Shown here piece by piece: positions 1 to 6,269 of a stretch of 10,748 bases of DNA. The stretch spans positions 1-10,748 of the forward strand of contig JAFADT010000542.1 in the NCBI GenBank assembly GCA_023424585.1, in the 5' to 3' direction. Under the pieces are notes generated by a model, which was not told the origin of the DNA, did no database searches, and saw nothing but the letters and a program-made list of their open reading frames with translations. The position numbers were made by a program, and so were the translations under genes. The DNA is from Pseudomonadota bacterium (GTDB taxonomy: Bacteria > Myxococcota > Myxococcia > Myxococcales > Myxococcaceae). Position 1 is the stretch's first letter. Each line of letters begins with the position of its first letter.

Positions 1-279
1 CAGCAGCAGCTGATCCAGCCGCATCCCGCGGATGGCCGCCACGTTGGGCAGCTCGCCGGCCTCCATGGGCGCGATGACCGTGCTGGTGGGCTCCGAGGCC
101 GGCAGCCCCACCGCCCCGGTCAGCCGGGTCGCCGTGTGATCCCCGCGCAGGGCGGTGAGCTCCCGGGAGTGGGTGCCCGTGTACTCCGGCGGAGGAGGCG
201 GGGTGCCGGGCGCCGCATCGGACGCATCGGGAGGTTCGGCTAAGGGGTCGAGGCGCGTGTTCGTACGGGACAAAGGCAC
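1..279 (-). CDS. Unrecognised protein, N-terminal part only
   Basis: This is a minus-strand reading frame of 93 codons that runs off the left edge. It is open to the edge, and nearly all codons end in G or C, as in the confirmed genes here, so I treat it as coding. The most upstream start is a GTG at 277-279; an in-frame TAG lies upstream at 325-327. No good ribosome binding site is visible, so the start is uncertain, and a TTG two codons further in is also possible. The N-terminus is polar and low in complexity, with a stretch rich in Pro, Asp and Ala and a run of five prolines (about residues 15-32). It then becomes ordinary globular sequence, with the motif ELPNVAAIRGMRLDQL at the window edge. 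There is no signal peptide or membrane segment. I recognise no family. It is divergent from the E1 operon and may share its 340-base upstream region. Confidence 0.6.
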   Translation of the reverse strand, partial: MPLSRTNTRLDPLAEPPDASDAAPGTPPPPPEYTGTHSRELTALRGDHTATRLTGAVGLPASEPTSTVIAPMEAGELPNVAAIRGMRLDQLLL

Positions 280-473
280 ACCTGGGGGAGCCCGCGTGGA
301 AACGCGGTCGGGGCGGGGCGGACTCTATCGCACTTCCTGATTGACGCGAGGAGACCACCTGTCGGGCTATTCCCAGGGGGGTGCCCCCTCCCCCGGCCCC
401 CCAGCGTCCGTGCGATCAGCCCGGACTCGGAGCGCCCGTGACACGACCGGAACACAGCCCATGACTCGGCATG

Positions 474-490
474 AATGAGTTGCGCTCATT
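474..490. promoter_or_regulatory. Inverted repeat, possible operator
   Basis: AATGAG, five bases, CTCATT: a perfect 6+6 inverted repeat in an otherwise very GC-rich gap, about 130 bases before the E1-alpha start. Half-sites of this size and spacing suit a dimeric helix-turn-helix repressor, but no regulator is identified in the window. It could also be a small hairpin or chance. Confidence 0.35.
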
Positions 491-534
491 GCCGCGTCGC
501 GCCACCCGGGCCCCCAAACGGCCGTGGCGAACAC

Positions 535-548
535 CCCTGACGTCAGGG
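535..548. promoter_or_regulatory. Perfect 14-bp palindrome, likely operator
   Basis: CCCTGACGTCAGGG is a perfect uninterrupted palindrome. It ends three bases before the proposed -35 hexamer of the E1 operon and lies about 70 bases before the E1-alpha GTG. An uninterrupted palindrome makes a poor hairpin because it has no loop, so binding by a protein dimer is the more natural reading. Activator or repressor is unknown. Confidence 0.5.
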
Positions 549-551
549 TCC

Positions 552-582
552 TTGAGCCTTGAGGCCCCGTTCGGAGTATAGG
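552..582 (+). promoter_or_regulatory. Weak sigma-70-like promoter for E1 operon
   Basis: TTGAGC at 552-557 (four of six consensus bases) and TATAGG at 577-582 (four of six), separated by 19 bases, slightly longer than ideal. Transcription would begin near 589, giving a leader of about 30 bases before the GTG at 619. The match is modest. The position directly after the 535-548 palindrome is the main reason for listing it. Confidence 0.35.
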
Positions 583-618
583 GGCGTCCCTTTCCTTTCC
601 CTTCGAGGTCCTCCGCCC

Positions 619-1626
619 GTGTCACGGCCCCGGTTGATCAAAGAGAACTCCGCGCCGCTCTCCCTGCCCCGAGAGCAGCTCATCCGCATCCATGACCTGA
701 TGGTGAAGGCGCGCGTCCTGGAGGAGCGCCTCATCCAGATGTACAAGCAGGGCCACGGCTACTTCTGGATCGGCGGTCCCGGCGAGGAGGCGTTCAACGT
801 CTCCCTGGGCCTGCTGATGAAGGTCGGCGAGGGCCCGGCCTACGACTACCTGCACGCGCACTACCGCCAGTCCGCCACGCTGCTGGCCATGGGCGAGGAG
901 CCCATCGGGGCGCTGCGGCAGATGAAGAACACGGCCACGGACCCCTACTCCGGCGGCCGCAACTTCGCGGGCCACTTCAGCCGGCGCTCGAAGAACATCG
1001 CGCCGGTGACGTCCCCCATCGAGGTGCAGTACGCCATCGCGCCGGGCACGGCCATGGCCCAGAAGCGCCACGGCGGCGAGGGCATCACCATCGTCACCGG
1101 CGGCGACGCGGGCACGGCCGAGGGCGACTTCGCCAGCTGCCTCATCTGGAGCAGCCGCCCGGCCAACCCGCTGCCCATCCTGATCATCGTCACCAACAAC
1201 AAGTGGGGCATCAGCACCACGTCGGACGGCCAGCACGGCGAGACGAACATCAGCGACCGCGCGCGCGCCTTCAACATCCCGGCGAAGACCATCAACGGCA
1301 ATGACCCCGTGGAGTCCTACCAGGAGCTCCAGGCCGCGATGGACTACGTGCGCAAGGAGCGCAAGCCGTACTTCATCGAGGCGCGGGTGTCGCGCCTGTA
1401 CGGGCACTCGTCCGCGTCCGGCGCCAACTTCGTGAACGAGGAGCAGGACTGCCTGCGCCTGTTCGAGGCGCGGCTGGAGCAGGAGGGCGTCCTCGACCGC
1501 AAGCAGATGGACGAGGCGCGCAACCGCTACACGGAGGAGCTGGCCGCCGCGGCGCGCACCGTGCGCGACGAGCCGCAGCCCTCCGGCGACTCCATCTGGG
1601 ACCACGTCTACGCGGAGAAGAAATAA
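619..1626 (+). CDS. 2-oxoacid dehydrogenase E1 alpha, branched-chain type
   Basis: E1-alpha decarboxylates a 2-oxoacid on thiamine diphosphate and, with E1-beta, passes the acyl group to the lipoyl E2 subunit in the cytoplasm. The 335-residue protein has the family's usual length. Its ThDP/Mg motif starts at G162-D163 and ends at N193-N194, and the conserved His-Ser of the phosphorylation-loop region is at H263-S264. The motif reads GDA, not the common GDG. The stretch around residues 130-150 (VTSPIEVQYAIAPG) resembles branched-chain E1-alpha more than pyruvate E1-alpha; that is my reading by eye, and acetoin or pyruvate substrates are not excluded. I chose GTG 619 because GAGG at 605-608 sits ten bases before it; a TTG at 559 would add 20 unlikely residues. 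Two bases separate it from E1-beta. In Myxococcus xanthus the esg locus encodes such an E1 pair; orthology is not tested. Confidence 0.93.
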   Translation: MSRPRLIKENSAPLSLPREQLIRIHDLMVKARVLEERLIQMYKQGHGYFWIGGPGEEAFNVSLGLLMKVGEGPAYDYLHAHYRQSATLLAMGEEPIGALRQMKNTATDPYSGGRNFAGHFSRRSKNIAPVTSPIEVQYAIAPGTAMAQKRHGGEGITIVTGGDAGTAEGDFASCLIWSSRPANPLPILIIVTNNKWGISTTSDGQHGETNISDRARAFNIPAKTINGNDPVESYQELQAAMDYVRKERKPYFIEARVSRLYGHSSASGANFVNEEQDCLRLFEARLEQEGVLDRKQMDEARNRYTEELAAAARTVRDEPQPSGDSIWDHVYAEKK

Positions 1627-1628
1627 CC

Positions 1629-2684
1629 ATGGCGAACATGGCACAGGCCATCCGCATGGCCCTGCACTACGCGGAAGAGAACCTGGGCGTCACCGACATC
1701 TTCGGCGAGGACGTGGGCGCCCCCCTGGGCGGCGTCTTCACCTGCACCCAGGGCCTGAAGACGGCGTGGAACAGCCCCCTGGACGAGCGCGGCATCATCG
1801 GCGCGGCCATGGGCCTGGCGATGGCGGGCAACCGCCCCGTCGCGGAGATCCAGTTCTGCGACTACATCTACAACACCATCGACCTGCTCAAGCTGGCGGG
1901 CAACACGCACTGGTCCACCAACGGGGACTGGGCCGTGCCCATGGTGGTGCGCACGCCCGTGGGCAGCGGCATCCGCGGGTCGCTGTACCACTCGCATTCC
2001 TTCGACGCGACGATGACGCACATCCCCGGCTGGAAGGTGGTGATGCCCTCCACGCCGCTGGACGCGTACGGCCTGCTCATCTCCGCGTGCCAGGACCTCA
2101 ACCCCGTCATGTTCCTGGAGCCCAAGGCGCTGCTGCGCGTGAAGGGCGACGAGCGCATCCCCGGCGAGCCCGAGGATGACCGCGCGCTGTCGAAGATGAT
2201 CGACGCGCCCCTGGGCGACCGCTCGCAGTGGAAGCCGCAGTGGCCCGCGCTGGAGGCGTTCGCCATCCCCATTGGCAAGGGCAAGCTCGTGCGCGAGGGC
2301 ACCCAGGCCACGGTGGTCAGCTACGGCCGCACCATGCCCCTGTGCATCAAGGCCGCCGCGCAGCTGGCGGAGGAGGGACTGAGCGTGGAGGTCATCGACC
2401 TGCGCTCGCTCTGGCCGTACGACTGGGAGATGATCAAGGCCTCCGTCCAGAAGACGGGCCGCGTCCTCTTCGTCAACGAGGACACCGAGGTCACCAACTT
2501 CGGCGAGCACCTGGTCCGGCGCACCGTGGAGGAGCTGTTCTACTCGCTGCTCGCGCCGCCCCGGCTGGTGGCCGGCAAGTTCGTCCCGGGCATCGGCCTG
2601 GCGGACGCGCTGGAGATGGCGTCCGTGCCGCAGCAGAACGACATCACCACCGCCCTGCGCACGCTCTGCCGCGAGCAGCCGTAA
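1629..2684 (+). CDS. 2-oxoacid dehydrogenase E1 beta, branched-chain type
   Basis: This is the transketolase-like beta subunit that completes the alpha2-beta2 E1 enzyme and its ThDP site. At 351 residues it is somewhat longer than the usual 325-340. E27 in the FGEDVG motif is the family's glutamate that contacts the cofactor's aminopyrimidine. The conserved YHS motif is at Y120-H121-S122, followed by the HIPGWKVVMPSTP segment. GGVFTCTQGL near residue 34 matches branched-chain E1-beta better than pyruvate E1-beta. The C-terminal transketolase domain starts near residue 215. Between EPKA (164-167) and that domain about 25 residues seem extra, around 172-210. GGAG at 1614-1617, inside the alpha gene's end, is the likely ribosome site, so the pair is probably translationally coupled. 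No E2 or E3 gene follows. Confidence 0.94.
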   Translation: MANMAQAIRMALHYAEENLGVTDIFGEDVGAPLGGVFTCTQGLKTAWNSPLDERGIIGAAMGLAMAGNRPVAEIQFCDYIYNTIDLLKLAGNTHWSTNGDWAVPMVVRTPVGSGIRGSLYHSHSFDATMTHIPGWKVVMPSTPLDAYGLLISACQDLNPVMFLEPKALLRVKGDERIPGEPEDDRALSKMIDAPLGDRSQWKPQWPALEAFAIPIGKGKLVREGTQATVVSYGRTMPLCIKAAAQLAEEGLSVEVIDLRSLWPYDWEMIKASVQKTGRVLFVNEDTEVTNFGEHLVRRTVEELFYSLLAPPRLVAGKFVPGIGLADALEMASVPQQNDITTALRTLCREQP

Positions 2685-2720
2685 CGCACGGCGTTCCACC
2701 CACACCGTAGAAAGCCACGG

Positions 2721-2753
2721 GGGCCGCCGTTCCTCTTTGGAGGCCGGCGGCCC
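2721..2753 (+). terminator. Strong stem-loop after the E1 operon
   Basis: GGGCCGCCG at 2721-2729 pairs perfectly with CGGCGGCCC at 2745-2753. Inside it, CCTC (2732-2735) pairs with GAGG (2740-2743) around a TTTG loop, with a small internal bulge. It sits 36 bases after the E1-beta stop. No T-run follows, so it may be a Rho-assisted terminator or an mRNA-stabilising 3' structure. Confidence 0.65.
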
Positions 2754-2765
2754 AGTCGTTAGAAT
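2737..2765 (+). promoter_or_regulatory. Possible promoter for the acetyltransferase
   Basis: TAGAAT at 2760-2765 matches the -10 consensus at five of six bases. TTGGAG at 2737-2742, 17 bases upstream, matches the -35 at three of six and lies inside the E1 terminator stem-loop. The start point would be near 2772, leaving a leader of about 28 bases for the ATG at 2800, or almost none for the GTG at 2776. Confidence 0.4.
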
Positions 2766-2799
2766 CCCAACTTCCGTGTCCCAGCCCATCGTCCGCACC

Positions 2800-3267
2800 A
2801 TGACCCCCGCCCCAGACGCCAACGCCTTCCGGATCCGCCGCGCGCGCCGCGGCGACGCCGAGGTCATGGCCCAGCTGCTGCGAGAGCTGGGCTATCCCCA
2901 GGGAACCGATCAGCAGACGGTGCACTGGGTGATCAGCCATCCCGAGATTGAGATCTTCGTCGCGGGCGATCCGCAGGACCGCGCGGTGGGCATGGTGTCC
3001 TTCTCCCACCGGCCGCAGCTGCGGCTGCGCGGGCGCGTGGCCACCGTGGACGAGCTCGTCGTGTCCGAGGGCTGGCGCCGCCGGGGCGTGGGCCGCGCGC
3101 TGCTCGCGCAGGTGGCGCAGCGCGGGAAGGTGCTGAGCGTGAAGCAGCTACAGCTCATCGCCCCCATCAACGTCACCGAGGAGACGCGCGCCTTCTACCG
3201 GGCGTGCGGGTACGTGGAGAGCGACTCCGGGGTGTTCCGCCACGCGGAGAGCGAGTCCCAGCGGTAG
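2800..3267 (+). CDS. GNAT-family N-acetyltransferase
   Basis: This is a 155-residue cytoplasmic protein of the GCN5-related N-acetyltransferase fold, which moves an acetyl group from acetyl-CoA to an amine. The substrate cannot be told from sequence. The acetyl-CoA pyrophosphate loop is clear: VDELVVSEGWRRRGVGRALL carries the R-x-x-G-x-G signature after the beta-4 strand. Near the C-terminus, TRAFYRACGYV is the usual alpha-4/beta-6 segment of the family. The length is typical for a single-domain GNAT. Two starts are possible: ATG 2800, used here, and GTG 2776, which adds eight residues. Neither has a clear ribosome site. The -10-like TAGAAT at 2760-2765 favours 2800 unless the transcript is leaderless. 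It is separated from the E1 operon by a strong stem-loop, so it is probably its own unit, and it is convergent with the PilZ gene. Confidence 0.88.
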   Translation: MTPAPDANAFRIRRARRGDAEVMAQLLRELGYPQGTDQQTVHWVISHPEIEIFVAGDPQDRAVGMVSFSHRPQLRLRGRVATVDELVVSEGWRRRGVGRALLAQVAQRGKVLSVKQLQLIAPINVTEETRAFYRACGYVESDSGVFRHAESESQR

Positions 3268-3276
3268 CGACAGGCC

Positions 3277-3318
3277 CGCCGCGAGGGCCCGGCGTCCTGG
3301 CCGGGCGCCTTCGCGGCG
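3277..3318. terminator. Bidirectional stem-loop between convergent genes
   Basis: CGCCGCGA at 3277-3284 pairs perfectly with TCGCGGCG at 3311-3318, and inside it GCCCGG (3287-3292) pairs with CCGGGC (3301-3306) around an eight-base loop. It fills most of the 58-base gap between the acetyltransferase and PilZ ends, so it can serve both. There is no T-run on either side. A smaller stem (GCTTCA, five bases, TGAAGC at 3323-3339) spans the PilZ stop codon. Confidence 0.6.
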
Positions 3319-3325
3319 AGGCGCT

Positions 3326-3682
3326 TCAGCGCTTGAAGCTCGCGACCACGCGGCGCAGGCGCTCGTGGTCCTCTTCGCTCACGTCGACGAAGCGCACGCC
3401 GATGGCCTCCGCCTCGTCGCGCACCCAGGCCACGACGCCGGTGAGGTGGAACTCCTCCCCGTCGATGACCATGGCCAGCCGCACCTGCGCGCCCACGTCG
3501 TAGGACTTGCGCGTGCGCAGGCACAGGCCGCCCGCGGACAGGTTCAGCGAGTAGGCCCGCAGCGCGCGCGCCGCGTCCTCCATCTGCCCGAAGCGCACCT
3601 CGAACCGCGCCGCCACGCGCTCGTCGGCGCGACGATTCACATACGGGTCTGGCTCCACCGGCCCATCCAACTTCGTGTTCAT
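3326..3682 (-). CDS. PilZ-domain protein, probable c-di-GMP receptor
   Basis: This is a single-domain PilZ protein of 118 residues. PilZ domains bind cyclic di-GMP through an Arg-rich loop and a D/N-x-S-x-x-G strand. Here the Arg cluster NRRADERVAARFEVRF lies at about residues 16-31, and the second motif is SLNLSAGGL, with N, S and G in place, so ligand binding is expected. Stand-alone PilZ proteins are numerous in myxobacteria and often act in motility, polysaccharide or development control; the partner is unknown here. The likely start is ATG 3680-3682, with an AGGGGG sequence about 11 bases upstream. A GTG two codons earlier (3686-3688), with a closer purine run, is a fair alternative, and the frame stays open 21 codons further up. 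No signal peptide is present. The gene is divergent from the Cys-rich lipoprotein gene. Confidence 0.88.
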   Translation of the reverse strand: MNTKLDGPVEPDPYVNRRADERVAARFEVRFGQMEDAARALRAYSLNLSAGGLCLRTRKSYDVGAQVRLAMVIDGEEFHLTGVVAWVRDEAEAIGVRFVDVSEEDHERLRRVVASFKR

Positions 3683-3700
3683 GCGCACCCTGACCCCCTC

Positions 3701-3712
3701 GGTTCTCGAACC
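3701..3712. promoter_or_regulatory. Short inverted repeat before the PilZ gene
   Basis: GGTTC, two bases, GAACC: a perfect 5+2+5 inverted repeat 18 bases before the PilZ ATG, in the gap shared with the lipoprotein gene. It is short, so chance is a real possibility. It falls where an operator overlapping a minus-strand promoter or leader would be expected. Confidence 0.25.
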
Positions 3713-3809
3713 CGAAGTGTCGGCTGGTTTCCAGGCCCGGTTCAAGGGCCCCCGGACAACGGAATCGCTCGTGTAAGTCCCAGGCTACTTTGATGCCAGG
3801 AGTTTCCGG

Positions 3810-4694
3810 ATGAGTGCACGTCTCGTGTTGTTGGGGGGAGCCCTGATGCTGGGGCTGTGGGTGGCGGGCTGCGATGACGGAGAGACTGTCCGCCCGCCAA
3901 CGGATGGCGGAGCGACGCTGGACTCTGGCACGGATGCCGGAGATTCCGGGCCTTTCGATGCTGGCGATGGCGGCGGGAGCTCCGACTTCGCGTGCAACGT
4001 GCCGAAGCAGGCGGGCTGCGCGGCGGGCCAGGAGTGCCTGTACACGGACCTGGCGGATGGCGGCACGGGCAGCCAGTGCTTCGCGGGCGCGTGCGACGTG
4101 GTCCGCCAGGACTGCCCGTCCGGCCAGCGCTGCACCTACGTGGGGTTGGACGCCGGAGGCACCGAGCGCCAGTGCGTCGCCGCGGGCACCGCCACCGAGG
4201 GCGCGCCGTGCACGCTGGCCGAGTCGCCTCCGGGCCAGACGTATGACACGTGCGCGTCCGGCCTCTACTGCAAGGACGAGTCGCAGGGCGACGGCGGCAC
4301 GGCCTTCTTCTGCCGCAAGCTGTGCCACGCGACGAGCGACTGCGGCTCGGGCGAGTGCAACACCGTGCTGCGGCTGGCCGGCACGCGCGAGCTGCCGCTG
4401 GTGTGCGGCCCGGCGTCCGCGCGGTGTGATCCATTCGCGCAGGACTGTGAGAGCCCGCTGGGCTGCTACCCGTCCGCCAACGGCCCGGTGTGCGCGGGCC
4501 AGGGGGCGCTGCCCGAGGGCGCCGCGTGCGACTTCAGCAACCAGTGTTCAGCAGGCAGCACCTGCGTGCTGACCGACGGCCGCGGCGCGTGCCGGACGCT
4601 GTGCCGCACGCCCGCGGGCTCGCCCGGCTGCGAGGACGGCGCGACCTGCCGGGCCATCAACCAGAACGGCGACGTGGGCGCCTGCGTCCCATAG
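3810..4694 (+). CDS. Cys-rich repeat lipoprotein, function unknown
   Basis: This is a 294-residue exported lipoprotein. Residues 1-20 form a signal peptide ending in the lipobox VAGC, with C21 as the lipidated residue. D22-D23 follow; in E. coli Asp at +2 favours inner-membrane retention, but that rule may not hold in myxobacteria. Residues 32-58 are a flexible Asp/Gly/Ser linker. The rest holds 28 more cysteines. At least two repeat units are clear, C62-C70-C76-C90 and C95-C102-C108-C122, sharing the pattern C-x(6-7)-C-x-x-G-Q-x-C-x-Y, then GGT and a final C 14 residues later. A degenerate third begins at C206. Regular spacing and an even count in the mature domain suggest disulfide-bonded knots outside the cytoplasm. 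AGGAG at 3798-3802, seven bases before the ATG, fixes the start. I recognise no enzymatic motif; the type is common in myxobacterial genomes. Confidence 0.88.
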   Translation: MSARLVLLGGALMLGLWVAGCDDGETVRPPTDGGATLDSGTDAGDSGPFDAGDGGGSSDFACNVPKQAGCAAGQECLYTDLADGGTGSQCFAGACDVVRQDCPSGQRCTYVGLDAGGTERQCVAAGTATEGAPCTLAESPPGQTYDTCASGLYCKDESQGDGGTAFFCRKLCHATSDCGSGECNTVLRLAGTRELPLVCGPASARCDPFAQDCESPLGCYPSANGPVCAGQGALPEGAACDFSNQCSAGSTCVLTDGRGACRTLCRTPAGSPGCEDGATCRAINQNGDVGACVP

Positions 4695-4709
4695 GGCACC
4701 GGATTGCCC
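4694..4709 (+). terminator. Weak stem-loop at the lipoprotein gene end
   Basis: GGGCA at 4694-4698 pairs with TGCCC at 4705-4709 around six bases. The first base of the stem is the last base of the TAG stop. There is no T-run, so the call is weak. The remaining 190 bases to the next start are GC-rich and show no reading frame or clear site. Confidence 0.3.
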
Positions 4710-4902
4710 ATCCGAGGAAGCCCCCCGCCCGGAGTGACGAGCGCGCGGGTCCGCCAGGGCCCCGGCCCGCCACCGTGTGGGGTGCGCTCCGCGCCATCCG
4801 TGCCCGCCCTCGGGCTCCGGGGCCTGGCGCGCACCATGAATCCCCGAGTCGCCACGAGGGGACATCGTGCACATCGTCGTCTTGCACCGGGAGGTCGTGG
4901 GC

Positions 4903-6171
4903 ATGGGCTTGAGGAAGGCGCTGCGCTGGGGATGTTTCGGAGCCCTGGGGCTGATGGCGGGCTGCGGAGGCACGAACGACGGCGCGACGGACGAGCCAGC
5001 AAGCGCGGGCCACACCGACGCGGAGGTGACGACGCCCGCCGCGCCGGAGTCCGTGGAGGCCGCGCCCACGCTGACGCTGCATGACGGGCACCAGGTGCAG
5101 GCCTCGCCGCCCCTGGCGCCCCTCCCCACCCGCTTCCAGCCCGGCTTCCACCAGGCGCTGCGCCTCTCCAACAGCGTGGGGAGCGTCACCACCTACCGGC
5201 TGAAGGTGCCGGTGGGGCGCGCGGGCAGCCGCGTGCGCGTCACCTTCCGCTCCGGCGACGGCACCCTGACGCTACAGCGGGCCACCGTGGCGAAGGCGGG
5301 CGCCAGCGGCGCGCTGGCGTCCGCGCCCGTGTCGCTCACGTTCAACGGCAACGCCGGCTTCACCGCGAGCGCGCGCACCCTGGTGACGTCGGATCCGGTC
5401 GCGTTCCCGGTGGCGTTCCGCGACGAGCTGGCCCTCAGCTTCGAGGTGAAGGGGGCGGTGGCCCAGAGCGGGATCGACGCGTTCCCGGACAGCTGGATGA
5501 AGTCCGGCGCCTTCGCGACCACGCAGGGCGCGCTGGGCGGCCAGCCGTGGGAGAAGTCCCTGGGCGTGGCCACGGTGGACGTGGAGGGCGCGCCGGGGCG
5601 GGCCTTCGTGGCCATCGGCGACAGCATCACCGAGGGCTACATGGACACCTTCAACGACACGCGCGCCGCGTGGCCGGCCCTGGTGGAGAAGCAGCTGGGC
5701 GTGCCGGTGGTGAACTCGGGCGTGTCCGGACAGGGGTTCTGGGACGCGCACCTCCAGCTGCCGCAGGAGGTGCTGGCGCTCCAGGGCGTCACGGACTGCA
5801 TCGTGCTCCTGGGCACCAACGACCTGGGCGCCGCCGACATGACGGTGGAGAAGCTGGAGCAGCGGATGACCCAGATCCTGGATCAGCTCCAGCCCATGTG
5901 CCGGCTGTGGGTGAGCACGCTGCTGCCCAAGGAGAAGACGAACGAGGGCAGCTACGACCTGGTGAAGACCCAGCGCCGCGAGTTCAACGATTGGATCCGC
6001 AAGCTGACGCGCGCGGAGGTCATCGACCTGGAGGCGGTGATGCGCCAGCCGGGCAACGCGGACCTCTACAAGGACGGCCTGGAGGTGGACGGCATCCACC
6101 CCTCCGCCGAGGGGCACCAGGTCATGGCGAACGAGGTGGTCCGGGTCCTCAAGGAGAAGGGCGGCCTGTAG
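4903..6171 (+). CDS. SGNH/GDSL-family esterase lipoprotein
   Basis: This is a secreted esterase/lipase-type hydrolase of 422 residues. The lipobox LMAGC places the lipidated cysteine at C21, followed by a Thr/Ala/Glu-rich linker to about residue 60. Residues about 75-220 are beta-rich and resemble the N-terminal domain of the actinobacterial SGNH proteins in which such a domain precedes the catalytic one. The catalytic domain has every block: GDSITEG with nucleophile S241, the Gly of block II near G276, GTND with N306, and DGIHP with D396 and H399. It should be active. The substrate could be an acylated polysaccharide, lipid or other ester and cannot be chosen from sequence. ATG 4903 is selected because GGGAGG at 4889-4894 sits eight bases before it and the start gives a clean signal peptide; an upstream GTG at 4867 would spoil it. 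It follows the Cys-rich lipoprotein by about 200 bases. Confidence 0.92.
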   Translation: MGLRKALRWGCFGALGLMAGCGGTNDGATDEPASAGHTDAEVTTPAAPESVEAAPTLTLHDGHQVQASPPLAPLPTRFQPGFHQALRLSNSVGSVTTYRLKVPVGRAGSRVRVTFRSGDGTLTLQRATVAKAGASGALASAPVSLTFNGNAGFTASARTLVTSDPVAFPVAFRDELALSFEVKGAVAQSGIDAFPDSWMKSGAFATTQGALGGQPWEKSLGVATVDVEGAPGRAFVAIGDSITEGYMDTFNDTRAAWPALVEKQLGVPVVNSGVSGQGFWDAHLQLPQEVLALQGVTDCIVLLGTNDLGAADMTVEKLEQRMTQILDQLQPMCRLWVSTLLPKEKTNEGSYDLVKTQRREFNDWIRKLTRAEVIDLEAVMRQPGNADLYKDGLEVDGIHPSAEGHQVMANEVVRVLKEKGGL

Positions 6172-6269
6172 CGCCCGGCCGGCTGGAAAGCACCCGGAGG
6201 GGTTGAATAGGTTCGGGGCCGCTGCGTCCAGGCGGTGTTCCCAACCTTTCCTGCTTCCAGGAGCCTTCC

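Larger units (their letters stand above)
280..618. promoter_or_regulatory. Divergent intergenic region before the E1 operon
   Basis: This 339-base gap lies between two divergent genes. I found no convincing reading frame or RNA gene in it. It holds two inverted repeats listed separately (474-490 and 535-548), a weak sigma-70-like promoter for the E1 operon (552-582), and a short GC-rich repeat (AGGGGG, three bases, CCCCCT at 375-389) that is probably chance. A TTGACG hexamer at 341-346 has no acceptable -10 element at normal spacing. The length and the palindromes suggest regulated transcription of the E1 operon, the left-edge gene, or both. Confidence 0.5.

Noticed and set aside
341..371. 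TTGACG as a -35 element for a plus-strand promoter
   Set aside because: No -10-like hexamer lies at 16-19 bases; the best candidate, CTATTC, is at 20 bases with poor matches. A promoter nearer the gene fits better.
375..389. AGGGGG, three bases, CCCCCT repeat as a terminator
   Set aside because: It has a three-base loop, no T-run, and no gene ending next to it. In a G/C-rich run this is likely chance.
622..1644. A 340-codon open frame on the minus strand
   Set aside because: It mirrors E1-alpha and is a product of codons ending in G or C.
1608..2867. A 419-codon open frame on the minus strand
   Set aside because: It is antisense to E1-beta, which is certain from its motifs. The composition is biased and there is no ribosome site or recognisable domain.
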